58,415 nucleotides of DNA from an uncultured Lachnospiraceae bacterium (GTDB taxonomy: Bacteria > Bacillota > Clostridia > Lachnospirales > Lachnospiraceae), in the NCBI GenBank assembly GCA_947567595.1, contig CANOMQ010000024.1:1-58415 (forward strand), given 5' to 3'. The notes beneath the pieces are model-generated. The model was not told the origin of the DNA. It did no database searches and was given only the letters and a program-made list of their open reading frames with translations. The stretch's first letter is position 1. Each line of letters starts with the position of its first letter. Shown here piece after piece: positions 17,402 to 26,760 of this stretch. The position numbers and the translations under genes were made by a program.

Positions 17402-18259
17402 ATGACCTACAGGGAATTGTATGATTATGGCGTAAGCCTGCTTGAGGAGGCACAGGTTGCGGAGGCGAAGCTCAATGCAAGGCTTTTGCTGGAATATGTG
17501 TGCCGCACGGACCGCAACACGCTTTTGGTGCACGGGGACAGTGTGCGCAGCCCGATGGAGGAGGAATTTTACAAGCTCACGATAGAGAAGCGCAGGCAGC
17601 ATGTCCCGTTGCAGCATATTACGGGCGAACAGGAGTTCATGGGGCTTGTGTTTCGGGTAAACGAGCATACGCTTATTCCGCGGCAGGACACGGAAATCCT
17701 TGTCGAGGAGGCTATGCGCTCTTTGGGCGACGGAATGCGGATTTTGGATTTGTGTACCGGTTCGGGGTGCATTTTGTTAAGCCTGTTAAAATACAGCAAC
17801 GAGTGTGAGGGCGTCGGGATTGACCTTTCCGGGAATGCGCTTTTGGTGGCACGGGAAAATGCCGAACGGCTTGGACTGGACGCGACGTTTTTGTGCGGTG
17901 ATTTGTATGCGCCGCTTGCGGATTTTGTGTCAGAGCGGACGCGGGATAAGCTGTTTGACCTGATTATATCCAATCCGCCGTATATTCCAAGTGGTGAAAT
18001 CCCGAAGCTTATGCCGGAGGTGCGGGACTTTGAGCCAGTCATGGCGCTTGACGGAAAAGAGGACGGACTGCATTTTTACCGCAGGATTATCAAGGAGGCG
18101 CCGCTTTATTTACGGCGGTACGGGCTGCTTTTGCTGGAGATTGGCTGTGAGCAGGCGAAGGCGGTATGTGCTGTTTTGCAGGAAAATGGTTTTTCGAATA
18201 TAGAGGTGATAAAGGACTACGCGGGATTGGACCGTGTGGTTCGGGCAAGCTTTGGCTGA
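17402..18259 (+). CDS. prmC: Peptide chain release factor N5-glutamine methyltransferase
   Basis: 285-aa SAM-dependent enzyme (HemK family) that methylates the glutamine of the GGQ motif in release factors. N-terminal helical substrate-binding domain with VPLQHITGEQEFMGL and LIPRQDTEIL near residues 65-97, SAM-binding LDLCTGSGCILLSL near 115 and the catalytic NPPY at about 188-191 (ISNPPYIPSGE). ATG 17402 follows GGAGGGG; an upstream codon at 17345 overlaps DUF1385. Its substrate prfA comes 37 bp later. Confidence 0.95.
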   Translation: MTYRELYDYGVSLLEEAQVAEAKLNARLLLEYVCRTDRNTLLVHGDSVRSPMEEEFYKLTIEKRRQHVPLQHITGEQEFMGLVFRVNEHTLIPRQDTEILVEEAMRSLGDGMRILDLCTGSGCILLSLLKYSNECEGVGIDLSGNALLVARENAERLGLDATFLCGDLYAPLADFVSERTRDKLFDLIISNPPYIPSGEIPKLMPEVRDFEPVMALDGKEDGLHFYRRIIKEAPLYLRRYGLLLLEIGCEQAKAVCAVLQENGFSNIEVIKDYAGLDRVVRASFG

Positions 18260-18295
18260 CAGATTTCCATGTCAGCGGTATGGAGGGAAAGAAAG

Positions 18296-19375
18296 ATGTT
18301 TGATAAATTGGAGGATTTGCTCCATCGGTTTGAGGAGATTTTAAATGAGTTAAACGAGCCGACGGTAGCGGAAAATCAGGCGCGGTTTCGGGCGCTGATG
18401 AAGGAACAGAGCGATTTGACGCCGATTGTGGAGGCGTATCGGGAATATAAGAAGTGCAATGAGACGGTGGCGGACTCACTTTCGCTGTTAGAGTCCGAGA
18501 ATGACGACGAAATGCGGGAAATGCTAAAGGAAGAGTTAAATGACGCGAAAAAGCGCATTGAGGAGCTGGAAACAGAGCTTAAGGTGCTGCTTTTGCCAAA
18601 GGATCCGAACGATGACAAGAACGTTATCGTGGAAATCAGGGCAGGCGCAGGCGGAGACGAGGCGGCGCTGTTTGCGGCGGAGATATATCGAATGTATGTT
18701 CATTACGCGGAGGGAAGGCGCTGGAAAATCGAGCTGCTGAATGTGGACGAAATCGGCATTGGCGGCATGAAAGAGGTGCAGTTTGTCATTACGGGACAGG
18801 GCGCGTACTCGCGCATGAAGTATGAGAGCGGCGTGCACCGCGTGCAGCGTGTGCCGGAGACCGAGAGCGGCGGGCGTATCCATACGTCCACAATCAGCGT
18901 GGCGGTCATGCCGGAAGTAGACGAGGACATTGATATTGTGATTGACGAGAAGGACATTCGTGTGGACGTCATGCGTGCGTCGGGAAACGGCGGGCAATGC
19001 GTTAACACGACGGACTCTGCGGTGCGCCTGACGCATTATCCGACGGGGATTGTGGTGTATAGTCAGACAGAGAAGTCGCAGCTTCAGAATAAGGCGAAGG
19101 CGTTTGCGCTGTTAAAGTCAAAGCTTTACGATATGGAACAGCAGCAGCGCCACGACGCGGAAGCGGAGCTTCGCAGAAGCCAGATTGGCACGGGCGACCG
19201 CTCGGAGAAAATCAGGACGTATAATTTCCCGCAGGGGCGCGTGACAGACCACCGGATTAATCTGACGCTTTATAAGCTTGATAAGATTATGAATGGGGAT
19301 ATTGACGAGATTTTGGACGCCTGCATTTCTGCGGATCAGGCTATCCGCTTAAGCCGTTTAAATCAGGAGGTCTAA
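18296..19375 (+). CDS. prfA: Peptide chain release factor 1
   Basis: 359-aa RF1, which recognises UAA and UAG and triggers peptidyl-tRNA hydrolysis. The stop-codon reading PxT motif appears as RVPETES and the catalytic loop as [15 protein letters not shown] near residues 229-243, so it is RF1 rather than RF2. The length is standard. ATG 18296 has GGAGGG eight bases upstream. It is the last gene of the DUF1385-prmC-prfA run. No terminator hairpin is obvious after it. Confidence 0.96.
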   Translation: MFDKLEDLLHRFEEILNELNEPTVAENQARFRALMKEQSDLTPIVEAYREYKKCNETVADSLSLLESENDDEMREMLKEELNDAKKRIEELETELKVLLLPKDPNDDKNVIVEIRAGAGGDEAALFAAEIYRMYVHYAEGRRWKIELLNVDEIGIGGMKEVQFVITGQGAYSRMKYESGVHRVQRVPETESGGRIHTSTISVAVMPEVDEDIDIVIDEKDIRVDVMRASGNGGQCVNTTDSAVRLTHYPTGIVVYSQTEKSQLQNKAKAFALLKSKLYDMEQQQRHDAEAELRRSQIGTGDRSEKIRTYNFPQGRVTDHRINLTLYKLDKIMNGDIDEILDACISADQAIRLSRLNQEV

Positions 19376-19404
19376 AAGCCTTGATTTGCGTGGAAAAAAA
19401 ATTC

Positions 19405-19433
19405 TTGACTTTACCGCACTAATGTGGTAGCCT
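19405..19433 (+). promoter_or_regulatory. Candidate promoter and operator of the opp operon
   Basis: TTGACT (19405-19410) with TAGCCT (19428-19433) 17 bp later. The spacer contains an inverted repeat, TACCgCAC with GTGGTA (19412-19429), placed where a repressor would block polymerase. The -10 is weak, which would fit an activated or repressed promoter. Confidence 0.45.
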
Positions 19434-19439
19434 AAAAAA

Positions 19440-19484
19440 GACGTAAAGGAGCGCCATTAACATGAGCACGCGCTCTTTTACGTC
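19440..19484 (+). promoter_or_regulatory. Long stem-loop in the oppA leader
   Basis: The 15-nt arm starting GACGTAAAGG (19440-19454) pairs with the arm ending TTTTACGTC (19470-19484), with one G-U pair and a 15-nt loop. It ends about ten bases before the oppA AAGGAGG. It may stabilise the abundant binding-protein mRNA or control access to the ribosome site. There is no T-run directly after, so it is not a simple terminator. Confidence 0.7.
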
Positions 19485-19509
19485 GAAATTATTTAAGGAG
19501 GAATTTATT

Positions 19510-21252
19510 ATGAAAAAGGCAAAGGCTTTTTTGGCTATCGCAATGGCTGCAACCCTTACAGTGGGTTTGACAGGATGCGGTGGCGGCGCTGACACCTCGG
19601 CACCAGCAGCAAATGCGCCAGCTACAGAAAACAATGCAGGTACGCAGGATGCGTCTGCGGATAATAGCGGCGCTGCGCCGGCAGAAACAGTGACGGCAGG
19701 CACATCGGATTTGAATGTCATGCTTGAGACACCTGTGGAGTCTCTTGACCCGCAGCAGGCAACAGACGGTACTTCATTCGAGGTTATCGCAAACTTTACG
19801 GACGGTCTGATGCAGATGGACGCGGACGGACAGGCAGTAAATGCACTTGCAGAGAGCTATGAGCTTTCTGATGATGGTCTTACATATACCTTCCATATCC
19901 GTGAGGACGCAAACTGGAGCAACGGGACACCTGTTACGGCGGCGGATTTCGTGTTCGCATGGCAGAGGGCAGTCGACCCGGCAGTTGCGTCAGAGTATGC
20001 ATACATGCTCAGCGACATCGGACAGATTAAGAATGCCGCAGAGATTATCGCGGGAGAGGCAGACAAGAGTGAGCTTGGCGTTACGGCAGTAGATGATAAG
20101 ACACTTCAGGTAGAGTTAAATGTACCTGTCAGCTATTTCCTGTCCTTAATGTATTTCCCGACCTATTATCCGGTAAACGAGGAGTTCTTTACTTCCTGCG
20201 GGGATACGTATGCGACAAGTCCGGAAACCGTTCTTTCAAACGGCGCGTTTATCATGGACTCTTATGAGCCGGCAGCGACAGCGTTCCATCTGACAAAGAA
20301 TAATGATTACTATGACGCAGGACGCGTGCAGCTTGCAGGATTAAATTATCAGGTCATTCAGGATTCGCAGCAGGCGCTGATGAGTTATCAGACAGGTGCG
20401 CTTGACACCACGCTTGTAAACGGCGAGCAGGTGGATCAGGTTCAGGACGATCCGGAGTTTATGGCAATCGGAGCAGGATACTTATGGTATGTTACACCAA
20501 ACATTGATGCGGTGGAGGAGCTTGCAAACTTAAATATCCGTCTTGCCCTGACACATGCAATCAATCGTGAGTCAATCACAACAGACGTATTAAAGGACGG
20601 CTCCGCTCCGACTTATACGGCAGTGCCGATGGATTTTGCGACAGGTCCCGATGGTTCGGACTATGCAGGGGATCAGGAAAGATATGCCGATGTCTGCGCA
20701 TATGATGCGGACAAGGCGCTTGAGTGCTGGAATGCAGGTCTTGAGGAGCTTGGCGTCAGCGAGATTACGCTTGACATGGTAGTAGATGCCGACGACGCGC
20801 CGCAGAAGGTTGCGCAGGTATTAAAGGAGCAGTGGGAGACGACACTTCCGGGCTTTACGGTAAACCTTGTTGTTGAGCCGAAGAAGCAGAGAGTGGAAGA
20901 CCTTCAGAACGGAAACTTTGAGCTTGGTCTGACACGCTGGGGACCGGATTACGCAGACCCGATGACCTATCTTGGAATGTGGATTACAGACAACTCAAAC
21001 AACTATGGTCTGTGGAGCAATGCAGAGTATGACGCAATCATCGACGAGTGTACAACGGGCGACCTTTGTACGGACGCCGAGGGACGCTGGGCAAGACTTT
21101 ATGACGCAGAGAAGCTTGTGATGGACGAGGCGGTAATTTTCCCGCTCTATACACAGTGCAATGCGGAAATGATGTCTTCTAAGGTTACAGGCGTTGAGTT
21201 CCACCCGGTTGCGCTCAACAGAGTATACAAGAATGCAGTCAAAGCTGAATAA
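19510..21252 (+). CDS. oppA: Oligopeptide ABC transporter substrate-binding lipoprotein
   Basis: 580-aa family 5 solute-binding protein that captures peptides outside the membrane and hands them to OppBC. The signal peptide MKKAKAFLAIAMAATLTVG ends in the lipobox LTGC, with the lipidated Cys near residue 20, followed by an Ala/Thr/Asn/Gly-rich linker to about residue 70. The SBP_bac_5 core follows: SLDPQQATDGTSFEVI, LTYTFHIREDANWSNGTPV, TAADFVFAWQRAVDP and LTRWGPDYADPMTYL. ATG 19510 follows AAGGAGG; an upstream codon at 19462 lies inside the leader hairpin. It is the first gene of oppABCDF. Confidence 0.93.
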   Translation: MKKAKAFLAIAMAATLTVGLTGCGGGADTSAPAANAPATENNAGTQDASADNSGAAPAETVTAGTSDLNVMLETPVESLDPQQATDGTSFEVIANFTDGLMQMDADGQAVNALAESYELSDDGLTYTFHIREDANWSNGTPVTAADFVFAWQRAVDPAVASEYAYMLSDIGQIKNAAEIIAGEADKSELGVTAVDDKTLQVELNVPVSYFLSLMYFPTYYPVNEEFFTSCGDTYATSPETVLSNGAFIMDSYEPAATAFHLTKNNDYYDAGRVQLAGLNYQVIQDSQQALMSYQTGALDTTLVNGEQVDQVQDDPEFMAIGAGYLWYVTPNIDAVEELANLNIRLALTHAINRESITTDVLKDGSAPTYTAVPMDFATGPDGSDYAGDQERYADVCAYDADKALECWNAGLEELGVSEITLDMVVDADDAPQKVAQVLKEQWETTLPGFTVNLVVEPKKQRVEDLQNGNFELGLTRWGPDYADPMTYLGMWITDNSNNYGLWSNAEYDAIIDECTTGDLCTDAEGRWARLYDAEKLVMDEAVIFPLYTQCNAEMMSSKVTGVEFHPVALNRVYKNAVKAE

Positions 21253-21279
21253 TCAGTTTCATAAAACAAAAGGTGAGAG

Positions 21280-21312
21280 ACCGCACTGGTAAGATTTACC
21301 TAGTGCGGTTTT
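21280..21312 (+). terminator. Intercistronic hairpin between oppA and oppB
   Basis: ACCGCACTGGTAA (21280-21292) pairs with TTACC plus AGTGCGGT (21296-21309), with one bulged T and a 3-nt loop, followed by TTTT. It is probably a partial terminator or 3'-stabilising structure that keeps oppA mRNA above the permease genes. The same ACCGCACT octamer occurs in the oppA promoter spacer. Confidence 0.8.
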
Positions 21313-21366
21313 ACCGCCTTTACAACGTTAATACTTTATCAATCAAAAGCAAAAGGAGGCAAAGCT

Positions 21367-22302
21367 GTGAAGAAATACGTAGGTAAAAGAATTTTAACTT
21401 CTCTCTTTACACTTTTGGCGATTTTGCTGGTTCTGTTTATCTTAATGCAGCTTATGCCCGGTTCACCGTTCAATGATGAAAAGCTGAATGAGGAGCAGCG
21501 TATGGCGCTTTATACGAAATATGGACTCGACCAGCCAATCGTCGTACAGTTTTTTAAATATGTGGGAAATATGCTGAAGGGTGATTTGGGTGTCAGCTAT
21601 AATATTTCAAAAAATACACCGATTTCCCAGTTGATTCAGACAAGGCTTCCCATCTCGATTCGGATTGGCGGCTGCGCGGTAGGCTTAGGGGCGGTAGTCG
21701 GGTTACTTTTGGGACTGATTGCCGCGTTAAAGCATGATACGATTTGGGATTCCCTTGCAACGGTCATTTCGGTTATCGGCGTGTCGGTGCCGTCATATGT
21801 GTTTGCACTGGCGCTTTCGTATAATTTCGGATTTAAACTGGGGTGGTTTCCGATGCTGTTCTCCCAACAGGACATTTTCAAATCGAGTGTCCTGCCAAGC
21901 GTCTCCCTGTCCATGTTTACGATGGCATCGATTGCGCGGTTTACAAGAAGTGAAATGCTCGAAGTGTTAGGAAGCGATTATATGCTGCTTGCGGAGAGCA
22001 AGGGGATTTCGGGGGCGGCGCTGATTTTCCGCCATGCGCTTCGAAACGCGCTCATTCCGATTATTACGGTATTGGCGCCCCTGATTGTGGATTTGATGAC
22101 GGGCTCCCTTGTGGTGGAAAAGATTTTTGCCATTCCGGGCGTCGGAAGTCTTCTTGTGACGGCAATCCAGTCCAATGACTACAACGTCGTCATCTCATTG
22201 AGCTTTATCTATTCGGCAATGTATATCGGCATTATGCTTGTGGTTGATATTCTTTATGGCATTATTGACCCGAGAATCCGGCTTGCGAAGAAAGGAGACT
22301 GA
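21367..22302 (+). CDS. oppB: Oligopeptide ABC transporter permease OppB
   Basis: 311-aa inner-membrane permease with six hydrophobic segments. It begins with GTG (MKKYVGKRILTSLFTLL) after AAAGGAGG. The family opening and LMPGSPFNDEKLNEEQ with YGLDQPIVVQFFKYVGNMLKGDLG are typical of OppB/DppB. The cytoplasmic EAA loop reads LLAESKGISGAALIFRHALRN near residues 210-230 and contacts the ATPases. It precedes oppC by 5 bp. Confidence 0.93.
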   Translation: MKKYVGKRILTSLFTLLAILLVLFILMQLMPGSPFNDEKLNEEQRMALYTKYGLDQPIVVQFFKYVGNMLKGDLGVSYNISKNTPISQLIQTRLPISIRIGGCAVGLGAVVGLLLGLIAALKHDTIWDSLATVISVIGVSVPSYVFALALSYNFGFKLGWFPMLFSQQDIFKSSVLPSVSLSMFTMASIARFTRSEMLEVLGSDYMLLAESKGISGAALIFRHALRNALIPIITVLAPLIVDLMTGSLVVEKIFAIPGVGSLLVTAIQSNDYNVVISLSFIYSAMYIGIMLVVDILYGIIDPRIRLAKKGD

Positions 22303-22307
22303 CGATT

Positions 22308-23348
22308 ATGGAAAATATAGCAGCATATGTGCCGGTTGAGACTGATTTCAGGTTGAAAAACAATGACGGGGCAGATTTGATTGATGAAAACTTTGCCGCG
22401 CAGAGCTTTTGGAAAGATGTGTTTATCCGGTATTTCAGAAAAATCAGCGCGGTGGTTGGCTTGGTGTTGATTTTGTTGATTTCGTTGTTTGCGATTATCG
22501 GTCCCGGAATGAATGAATACACATATTCCGGTCAGGATCTTAGTCAGAAAAATTTTGCACCGCGTATTATCGCGCTTGAAAAGTTCGGGATTTTTGACGG
22601 CAGTGAGACCATGCGCACGACGACAGGCTCTAAGGAGATTAATTATTATGTGGAAAAAGGTCTGACAGACGTGGAATACTGGTTTGGAAGCGATAATTTT
22701 GGCAGGGACATTTGGACGCGTACATGGTCGGGTGCGCGGGTATCCCTGATTATTGCCGTTGCCGCCGCAATCATTGACATGGTCATCGGTATGAGCTATG
22801 GTTTGATATCCGGCTACTTTGGCGGACGGGTGGACATGGTTATGCAGCGGTTCCTTGAGATTGCAAACGGCATTCCGAGACTGGTTATCGTGACGCTTTT
22901 ACTTTTGGTATTACAGCCCGGTATGCTGACGATTATCTTTGCATTGATGCTCACGGAATGGGTGGGCATGAGCCGCATTGCGCGGGCGGAAATGCTCAAG
23001 CTCAAAGAACAGGAGTTTGTGCTTGCGTCAAGAACCTTGGGTGCGGGAAACTTCTTTATTATCTTTCGGGAAGTGCTGCCCAATATCATCGGACCGATTA
23101 TCACGCAGGTGATGTTTTCCATTCCGACAGCGATTTTTACGGAGGCATTTTTAAGCTTTGTCGGACTTGGAATTCCGGTTCCGCAGTGCTCTCTGGGTTC
23201 GCTGATTTCGGAGGGCTTTAACAGCTTCACGACGCACCCGTATCAGATTATTCCGCCGATTGTGGTCATGGCGCTTTTGATGTTAAGCTTTAACCTTGTG
23301 GCGGACGGACTGCGTGAGGCGCTTGATCCGAAGATGAAGGAAATGTAA
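22308..23348 (+). CDS. oppC: Oligopeptide ABC transporter permease OppC
   Basis: 346-aa permease partner of OppB. It has an N-terminal cytoplasmic stretch, a first membrane segment near residues 48-70 (GLVLILLISLFAIIGPG), a roughly 60-residue outer loop, then five more segments. The EAA loop is LASRTLGAGNFFIIFREVLPN near residues 240-260. WFGSDNFGRDIWTR and LSFVGLGIPVP are strong OppC/DppC signatures. AAGGAGA precedes the ATG. Confidence 0.93.
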   Translation: MENIAAYVPVETDFRLKNNDGADLIDENFAAQSFWKDVFIRYFRKISAVVGLVLILLISLFAIIGPGMNEYTYSGQDLSQKNFAPRIIALEKFGIFDGSETMRTTTGSKEINYYVEKGLTDVEYWFGSDNFGRDIWTRTWSGARVSLIIAVAAAIIDMVIGMSYGLISGYFGGRVDMVMQRFLEIANGIPRLVIVTLLLLVLQPGMLTIIFALMLTEWVGMSRIARAEMLKLKEQEFVLASRTLGAGNFFIIFREVLPNIIGPIITQVMFSIPTAIFTEAFLSFVGLGIPVPQCSLGSLISEGFNSFTTHPYQIIPPIVVMALLMLSFNLVADGLREALDPKMKEM

Positions 23349-23389
23349 AGGATTGTTGTGATAACAGAGAAAGGAGTATGTTTTTTAAA

Positions 23390-24481
23390 ATGGCAGAGGA
23401 AGAGAAGAAAATACTGGATATATGTGACCTTGATATCACCTTTCGCACCACAGCAGGTCCGGTTCATGCCATCAGGGGCGTGAATATTGATTTGTACAAG
23501 GGAGAAACCGTGGCAATTGTCGGAGAGTCGGGTTCGGGTAAATCCGTGACCATGAAAGCGGCGATGGGAATACTTGCCGCGAATGCGACTGTCACAAACG
23601 GCACGATTGAATTTTCGTATCATCATGCGGACGGCAGCCCGGAGACGGTTGATATTCTGAAAAAGGATAAAAAATGGATTAGACGCCACATTAACGGAAA
23701 GCGGATTGCGATGGTCTTTCAGGATCCGATGACAAGCTTAGACCCGACCATGACAATCGGTAAGCAGATTATGGAGGGCATGATTTGGCATTTCAAGACG
23801 CCGAAAAAGGAGGCGTGGAATAAAGCAGTTTCCCTGTTAAAGGAGGTTGGAATTGAGGACGCCGAAAAACGCATGAAAAATTATCCGCATCAGCTTTCGG
23901 GCGGAATGCGCCAGCGTGTGGTCATTGCCATAGCGCTTGCCTGCAATCCTGATTTATTGATTTGCGACGAGCCGACGACGGCGCTTGATGTGACAATTCA
24001 GGCAAAGATTATCGAGCTGATTCGAAGGGTGCAAAAAGAGCGCGGCATTTCGGTTATTTATATCACGCATGACCTTGGCGTTGTGGCGAAGGTGGCGGAT
24101 TATGTCAACGTCATGTACGCGGGCAAGATTGTGGAGAAGGGAAAAATCGAGGAGATTTTCTATGATCCGAAGCACCCGTATACATGGGGACTGTTGTCGG
24201 CGATGCCGGATCTTGATACGGACGATGAGCGGTTATATACCATTCCCGGTTCGCCGCCGAACCTTTTGCATGAAAAGGCGGGAGACGCGTTCGCACCGCG
24301 CAATCGTTTTGCATTGGAGATTGACGAGAAGGCGGATCCTCCGATGTTTCAGGTCACAGATACCCACTACGCGGCGACATGGCTTTTGGATCCGAGGGCG
24401 CCAAAGGTGGAGATGCCAAAAGAGCTTGCCCAAAGGCTTGAGAGAATGAAGAAGGAGGCATCAAAATATGGCACAGAATAA
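23390..24481 (+). CDS. oppD: Oligopeptide ABC transporter ATP-binding protein OppD
   Basis: 363-aa cytosolic ATPase. Walker [12 protein letters not shown] near residue 44, Q-loop [14 protein letters not shown] signature LSGGMRQRV near 171 and Walker [13 protein letters not shown] near 191. The C-terminal oligopeptide-specific extension ([15 protein letters not shown], then PGSPPNL) has fewer cysteines than Fe-S type homologues. An ATG at 23378 lies only one base after AAGGAG, so I prefer 23390; the true start is uncertain by four codons. It overlaps oppF by 14 bp, indicating translational coupling. Confidence 0.92.
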   Translation: MAEEEKKILDICDLDITFRTTAGPVHAIRGVNIDLYKGETVAIVGESGSGKSVTMKAAMGILAANATVTNGTIEFSYHHADGSPETVDILKKDKKWIRRHINGKRIAMVFQDPMTSLDPTMTIGKQIMEGMIWHFKTPKKEAWNKAVSLLKEVGIEDAEKRMKNYPHQLSGGMRQRVVIAIALACNPDLLICDEPTTALDVTIQAKIIELIRRVQKERGISVIYITHDLGVVAKVADYVNVMYAGKIVEKGKIEEIFYDPKHPYTWGLLSAMPDLDTDDERLYTIPGSPPNLLHEKAGDAFAPRNRFALEIDEKADPPMFQVTDTHYAATWLLDPRAPKVEMPKELAQRLERMKKEASKYGTE

Positions 24482-25403
24482 GGAAAGGGAGCCGCTTTTA
24501 AAGGTAGAAGGCTTAAAACAGCATTTCAGGGTGAGCAGCAAATATACCGTGAAGGCAGTGGAGGGTGTGTCCTTTGAAATCTATCCCGGTGAGACGTACG
24601 GTCTTGTCGGGGAGTCGGGTTCGGGAAAGTCAACGATTGGCAGAAGCATTATCCGGCTTTACGATCCCACAGCGGGAAAAATGATTTTTGATGGTACGGA
24701 TATTAGTGGAAAACTCTCGCGGGCGGATAACAATAAGCTGCGCACGCAGATGCAGATGATTTTTCAGGATCCGATGGCGTCACTCAACCCGAGGAAGAAA
24801 ATCGGCGATATTATCGGGGAAGGGATAGACATTCATAAGATGTACAAGACGAGCGCGGAGCGCGAGGAAAAAATCAAGGGGATTTTGCAAAAGGTAGGGC
24901 TTGCACCGGAGCACGCAACCCGTTATCCGCATCAGTTTTCGGGCGGACAGAGACAGCGTGTCGGTATTGCGCGGGCGCTGATTATGAATCCGAAGCTGAT
25001 TATTGCCGATGAATGTATTTCGGCGCTTGACGTTTCCATTCAGGCGCAGGTGGTGAACCTGATGAAGGATATCCAGCAGGAAACGGGTACGGCATATCTG
25101 TTTATCGCGCACGACCTCTCGATGGTGAAGTATATTTCAGACCGTATCGGCGTGCTGCATTTGGGGCATTTGCTGGAGACTGGGACGACGGAGGAGATTT
25201 TTGAAAATCCGGTTCACCCGTATACAAAGAGCCTGTTATCGGCAATTCCTGCGCCAAATCCGGTGGTGGAGAAGCAGCGGATTGCGCTAAGCTATGATTA
25301 TAAGACTTCCGGGATTGATTATAACAAGGGAACAAACCATTTGGTGGACGGTACGCATTATGTGAAATGCACGGACGACGAGCTTCAGGAGTGGGTAAAA
25401 TAG
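24468..25403 (+). CDS. oppF: Oligopeptide ABC transporter ATP-binding protein OppF
   Basis: 311-aa partner ATPase. Walker [14 protein letters not shown] near residue 48, Q-loop FQDPMASLNPR, signature FSGGQRQRVGIARAL near 165, Walker B LIIADECISALDVS and the H-loop IAHDLSMVKYIS. The C-terminal HPYTKSLLSAIPAPNP is typical of OppF/DppF. It starts inside the end of oppD and closes the operon before a 16-bp terminator stem. Confidence 0.93.
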   Translation: MAQNKEREPLLKVEGLKQHFRVSSKYTVKAVEGVSFEIYPGETYGLVGESGSGKSTIGRSIIRLYDPTAGKMIFDGTDISGKLSRADNNKLRTQMQMIFQDPMASLNPRKKIGDIIGEGIDIHKMYKTSAEREEKIKGILQKVGLAPEHATRYPHQFSGGQRQRVGIARALIMNPKLIIADECISALDVSIQAQVVNLMKDIQQETGTAYLFIAHDLSMVKYISDRIGVLHLGHLLETGTTEEIFENPVHPYTKSLLSAIPAPNPVVEKQRIALSYDYKTSGIDYNKGTNHLVDGTHYVKCTDDELQEWVK

Positions 25404-25440
25404 ACAGTGGAAAATTGCTGTCGGGAAATAGATGTTTTTC

Positions 25441-25485
25441 ATACAAAGCGGGTGTGACTTGTCCAAAGCCACACCCGTTTTGTAT
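25441..25485. terminator. Bidirectional terminator between oppF and the DUF3089 gene
   Basis: ATACAAAGCGGGTGTG (25441-25456) pairs with CACACCCGTTTTGTAT (25470-25485) over 16 bp with one G-U pair. It lies between two converging genes and carries T-rich flanks in both directions. Confidence 0.88.
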
Positions 25486-25497
25486 ATAAAACTTATA

Positions 25498-26559
25498 CTA
25501 TCTTGTTTTCAAGAACGCGTCCACTCTCGTTTTTACATTTTCCCGCAAATTCTCATAATAAAAATCATAATCATGCGAGTGCAGGCTTTCCGGTCCGAAT
25601 AAATAGGCGGGCGCGTATTCGACATCTTCCGTCGTGCAGATGACAACACCCCGCTCCATATCGATTTGCGCGTCTGCAACGCCTTTCACAATCTCATAAG
25701 CTCCTGTTTCTTCATTCATAATACGGCTGCCTAAATTTTCCTCAAATCCGGCGTAAGTATCGTCCAGCTTCCAGTTAATCGGATTGATACTGATAGCATT
25801 TGGCGTCACAACGATATTATGCTGTCCTTTATTCCCTGTTCCTTCCGTGTTCCATGAAACAATGACACCAGTGTCGTCTGCCCCTTGGGCAAATTTCAGA
25901 TAGGGGTGTTCTTTCAGCCAGTCCTTCGTTATGCAATAACCAATCGGATATGCCGCAACCATGCGTTCATAATATTCCGGATGGGCTTTCATATACTCTC
26001 CCAAAACAATTTTTGTCATGATGGAGCCTTGGGAATGACCGGCAATGATAAACGGTCTTCCTTCATTATAATGCTCAAAGTAGTAATCCAGCGCGGCATA
26101 AACATCTGTACGCTGTTCCTGCGTCTGATACTGCTCCAACTCCTCATTGCTTAGATATACAACCTCATAGATATTGCTCTGACGGTAAAATGGCGCAAAC
26201 ACATTGGTGGATTCTTCATAGACCGTCGCTTGGTTTTCATAAATTGGCTTTGCCTTCTCCTGCATTTGCTTATTGTCGATGTCGCAGATTGGCTTTGCGT
26301 CCTTGGACTCGTCAATATAGCAGGTAGGGTAAAGATAGAAAGTATCTACTTCGTGTGTAATTTCAGGAATGTTCAGCCAGTTCTCCTCCTTGGAATAATC
26401 CGAAGGCTCTCCCACTAAATCAGCAATTACAGACGTATCTGCATTTTGGGGCTGATTTTTGCCGCTGCCGCACGCTGTTATAAAACACAGCAAAAAGCAA
26501 GCCGTCATGACATACATCCGGTTACGAAATCTCTTTTTTGGTAGTTTGTTTTTTTTCAT
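25498..26559 (-). CDS. DUF3089 alpha/beta-hydrolase lipoprotein
   Basis: 353-aa surface lipoprotein. A basic start (MKKNKLPKKRFRNRMYV) is followed by a hydrophobic stretch and the lipobox FITAC. The catalytic-type elbow is GHSQGS near residues 160-165, and the family-typical VDTFYLYPTCYID, FAPFYRQ and AALDYYFEHYNEGRPFI are present. DUF3089 proteins are predicted serine hydrolases of unknown substrate. The start at 26559 has GGAGG eight bases upstream; a more upstream ATG lies across that site. It is monocistronic and converges on oppF. Confidence 0.85.
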   Translation of the reverse strand: MKKNKLPKKRFRNRMYVMTACFLLCFITACGSGKNQPQNADTSVIADLVGEPSDYSKEENWLNIPEITHEVDTFYLYPTCYIDESKDAKPICDIDNKQMQEKAKPIYENQATVYEESTNVFAPFYRQSNIYEVVYLSNEELEQYQTQEQRTDVYAALDYYFEHYNEGRPFIIAGHSQGSIMTKIVLGEYMKAHPEYYERMVAAYPIGYCITKDWLKEHPYLKFAQGADDTGVIVSWNTEGTGNKGQHNIVVTPNAISINPINWKLDDTYAGFEENLGSRIMNEETGAYEIVKGVADAQIDMERGVVICTTEDVEYAPAYLFGPESLHSHDYDFYYENLRENVKTRVDAFLKTR

Positions 26560-26760
26560 AGGTATATCCTCCTTCATGGAAACACTATATCATTTCGGAA
26601 ATGAAAACGCTACATGGTGGGTTGCTTTCGTGTTTATTAGGGACATAAATCCATTTTCAATTCCATTCAAACAGGTCTATTCATCATTCGTGCTGTTAAA
26701 ACATATGCTGTATAGATAAGGACAGACAATATATGTTTTAAGAAAGGACGAAACAAATCC

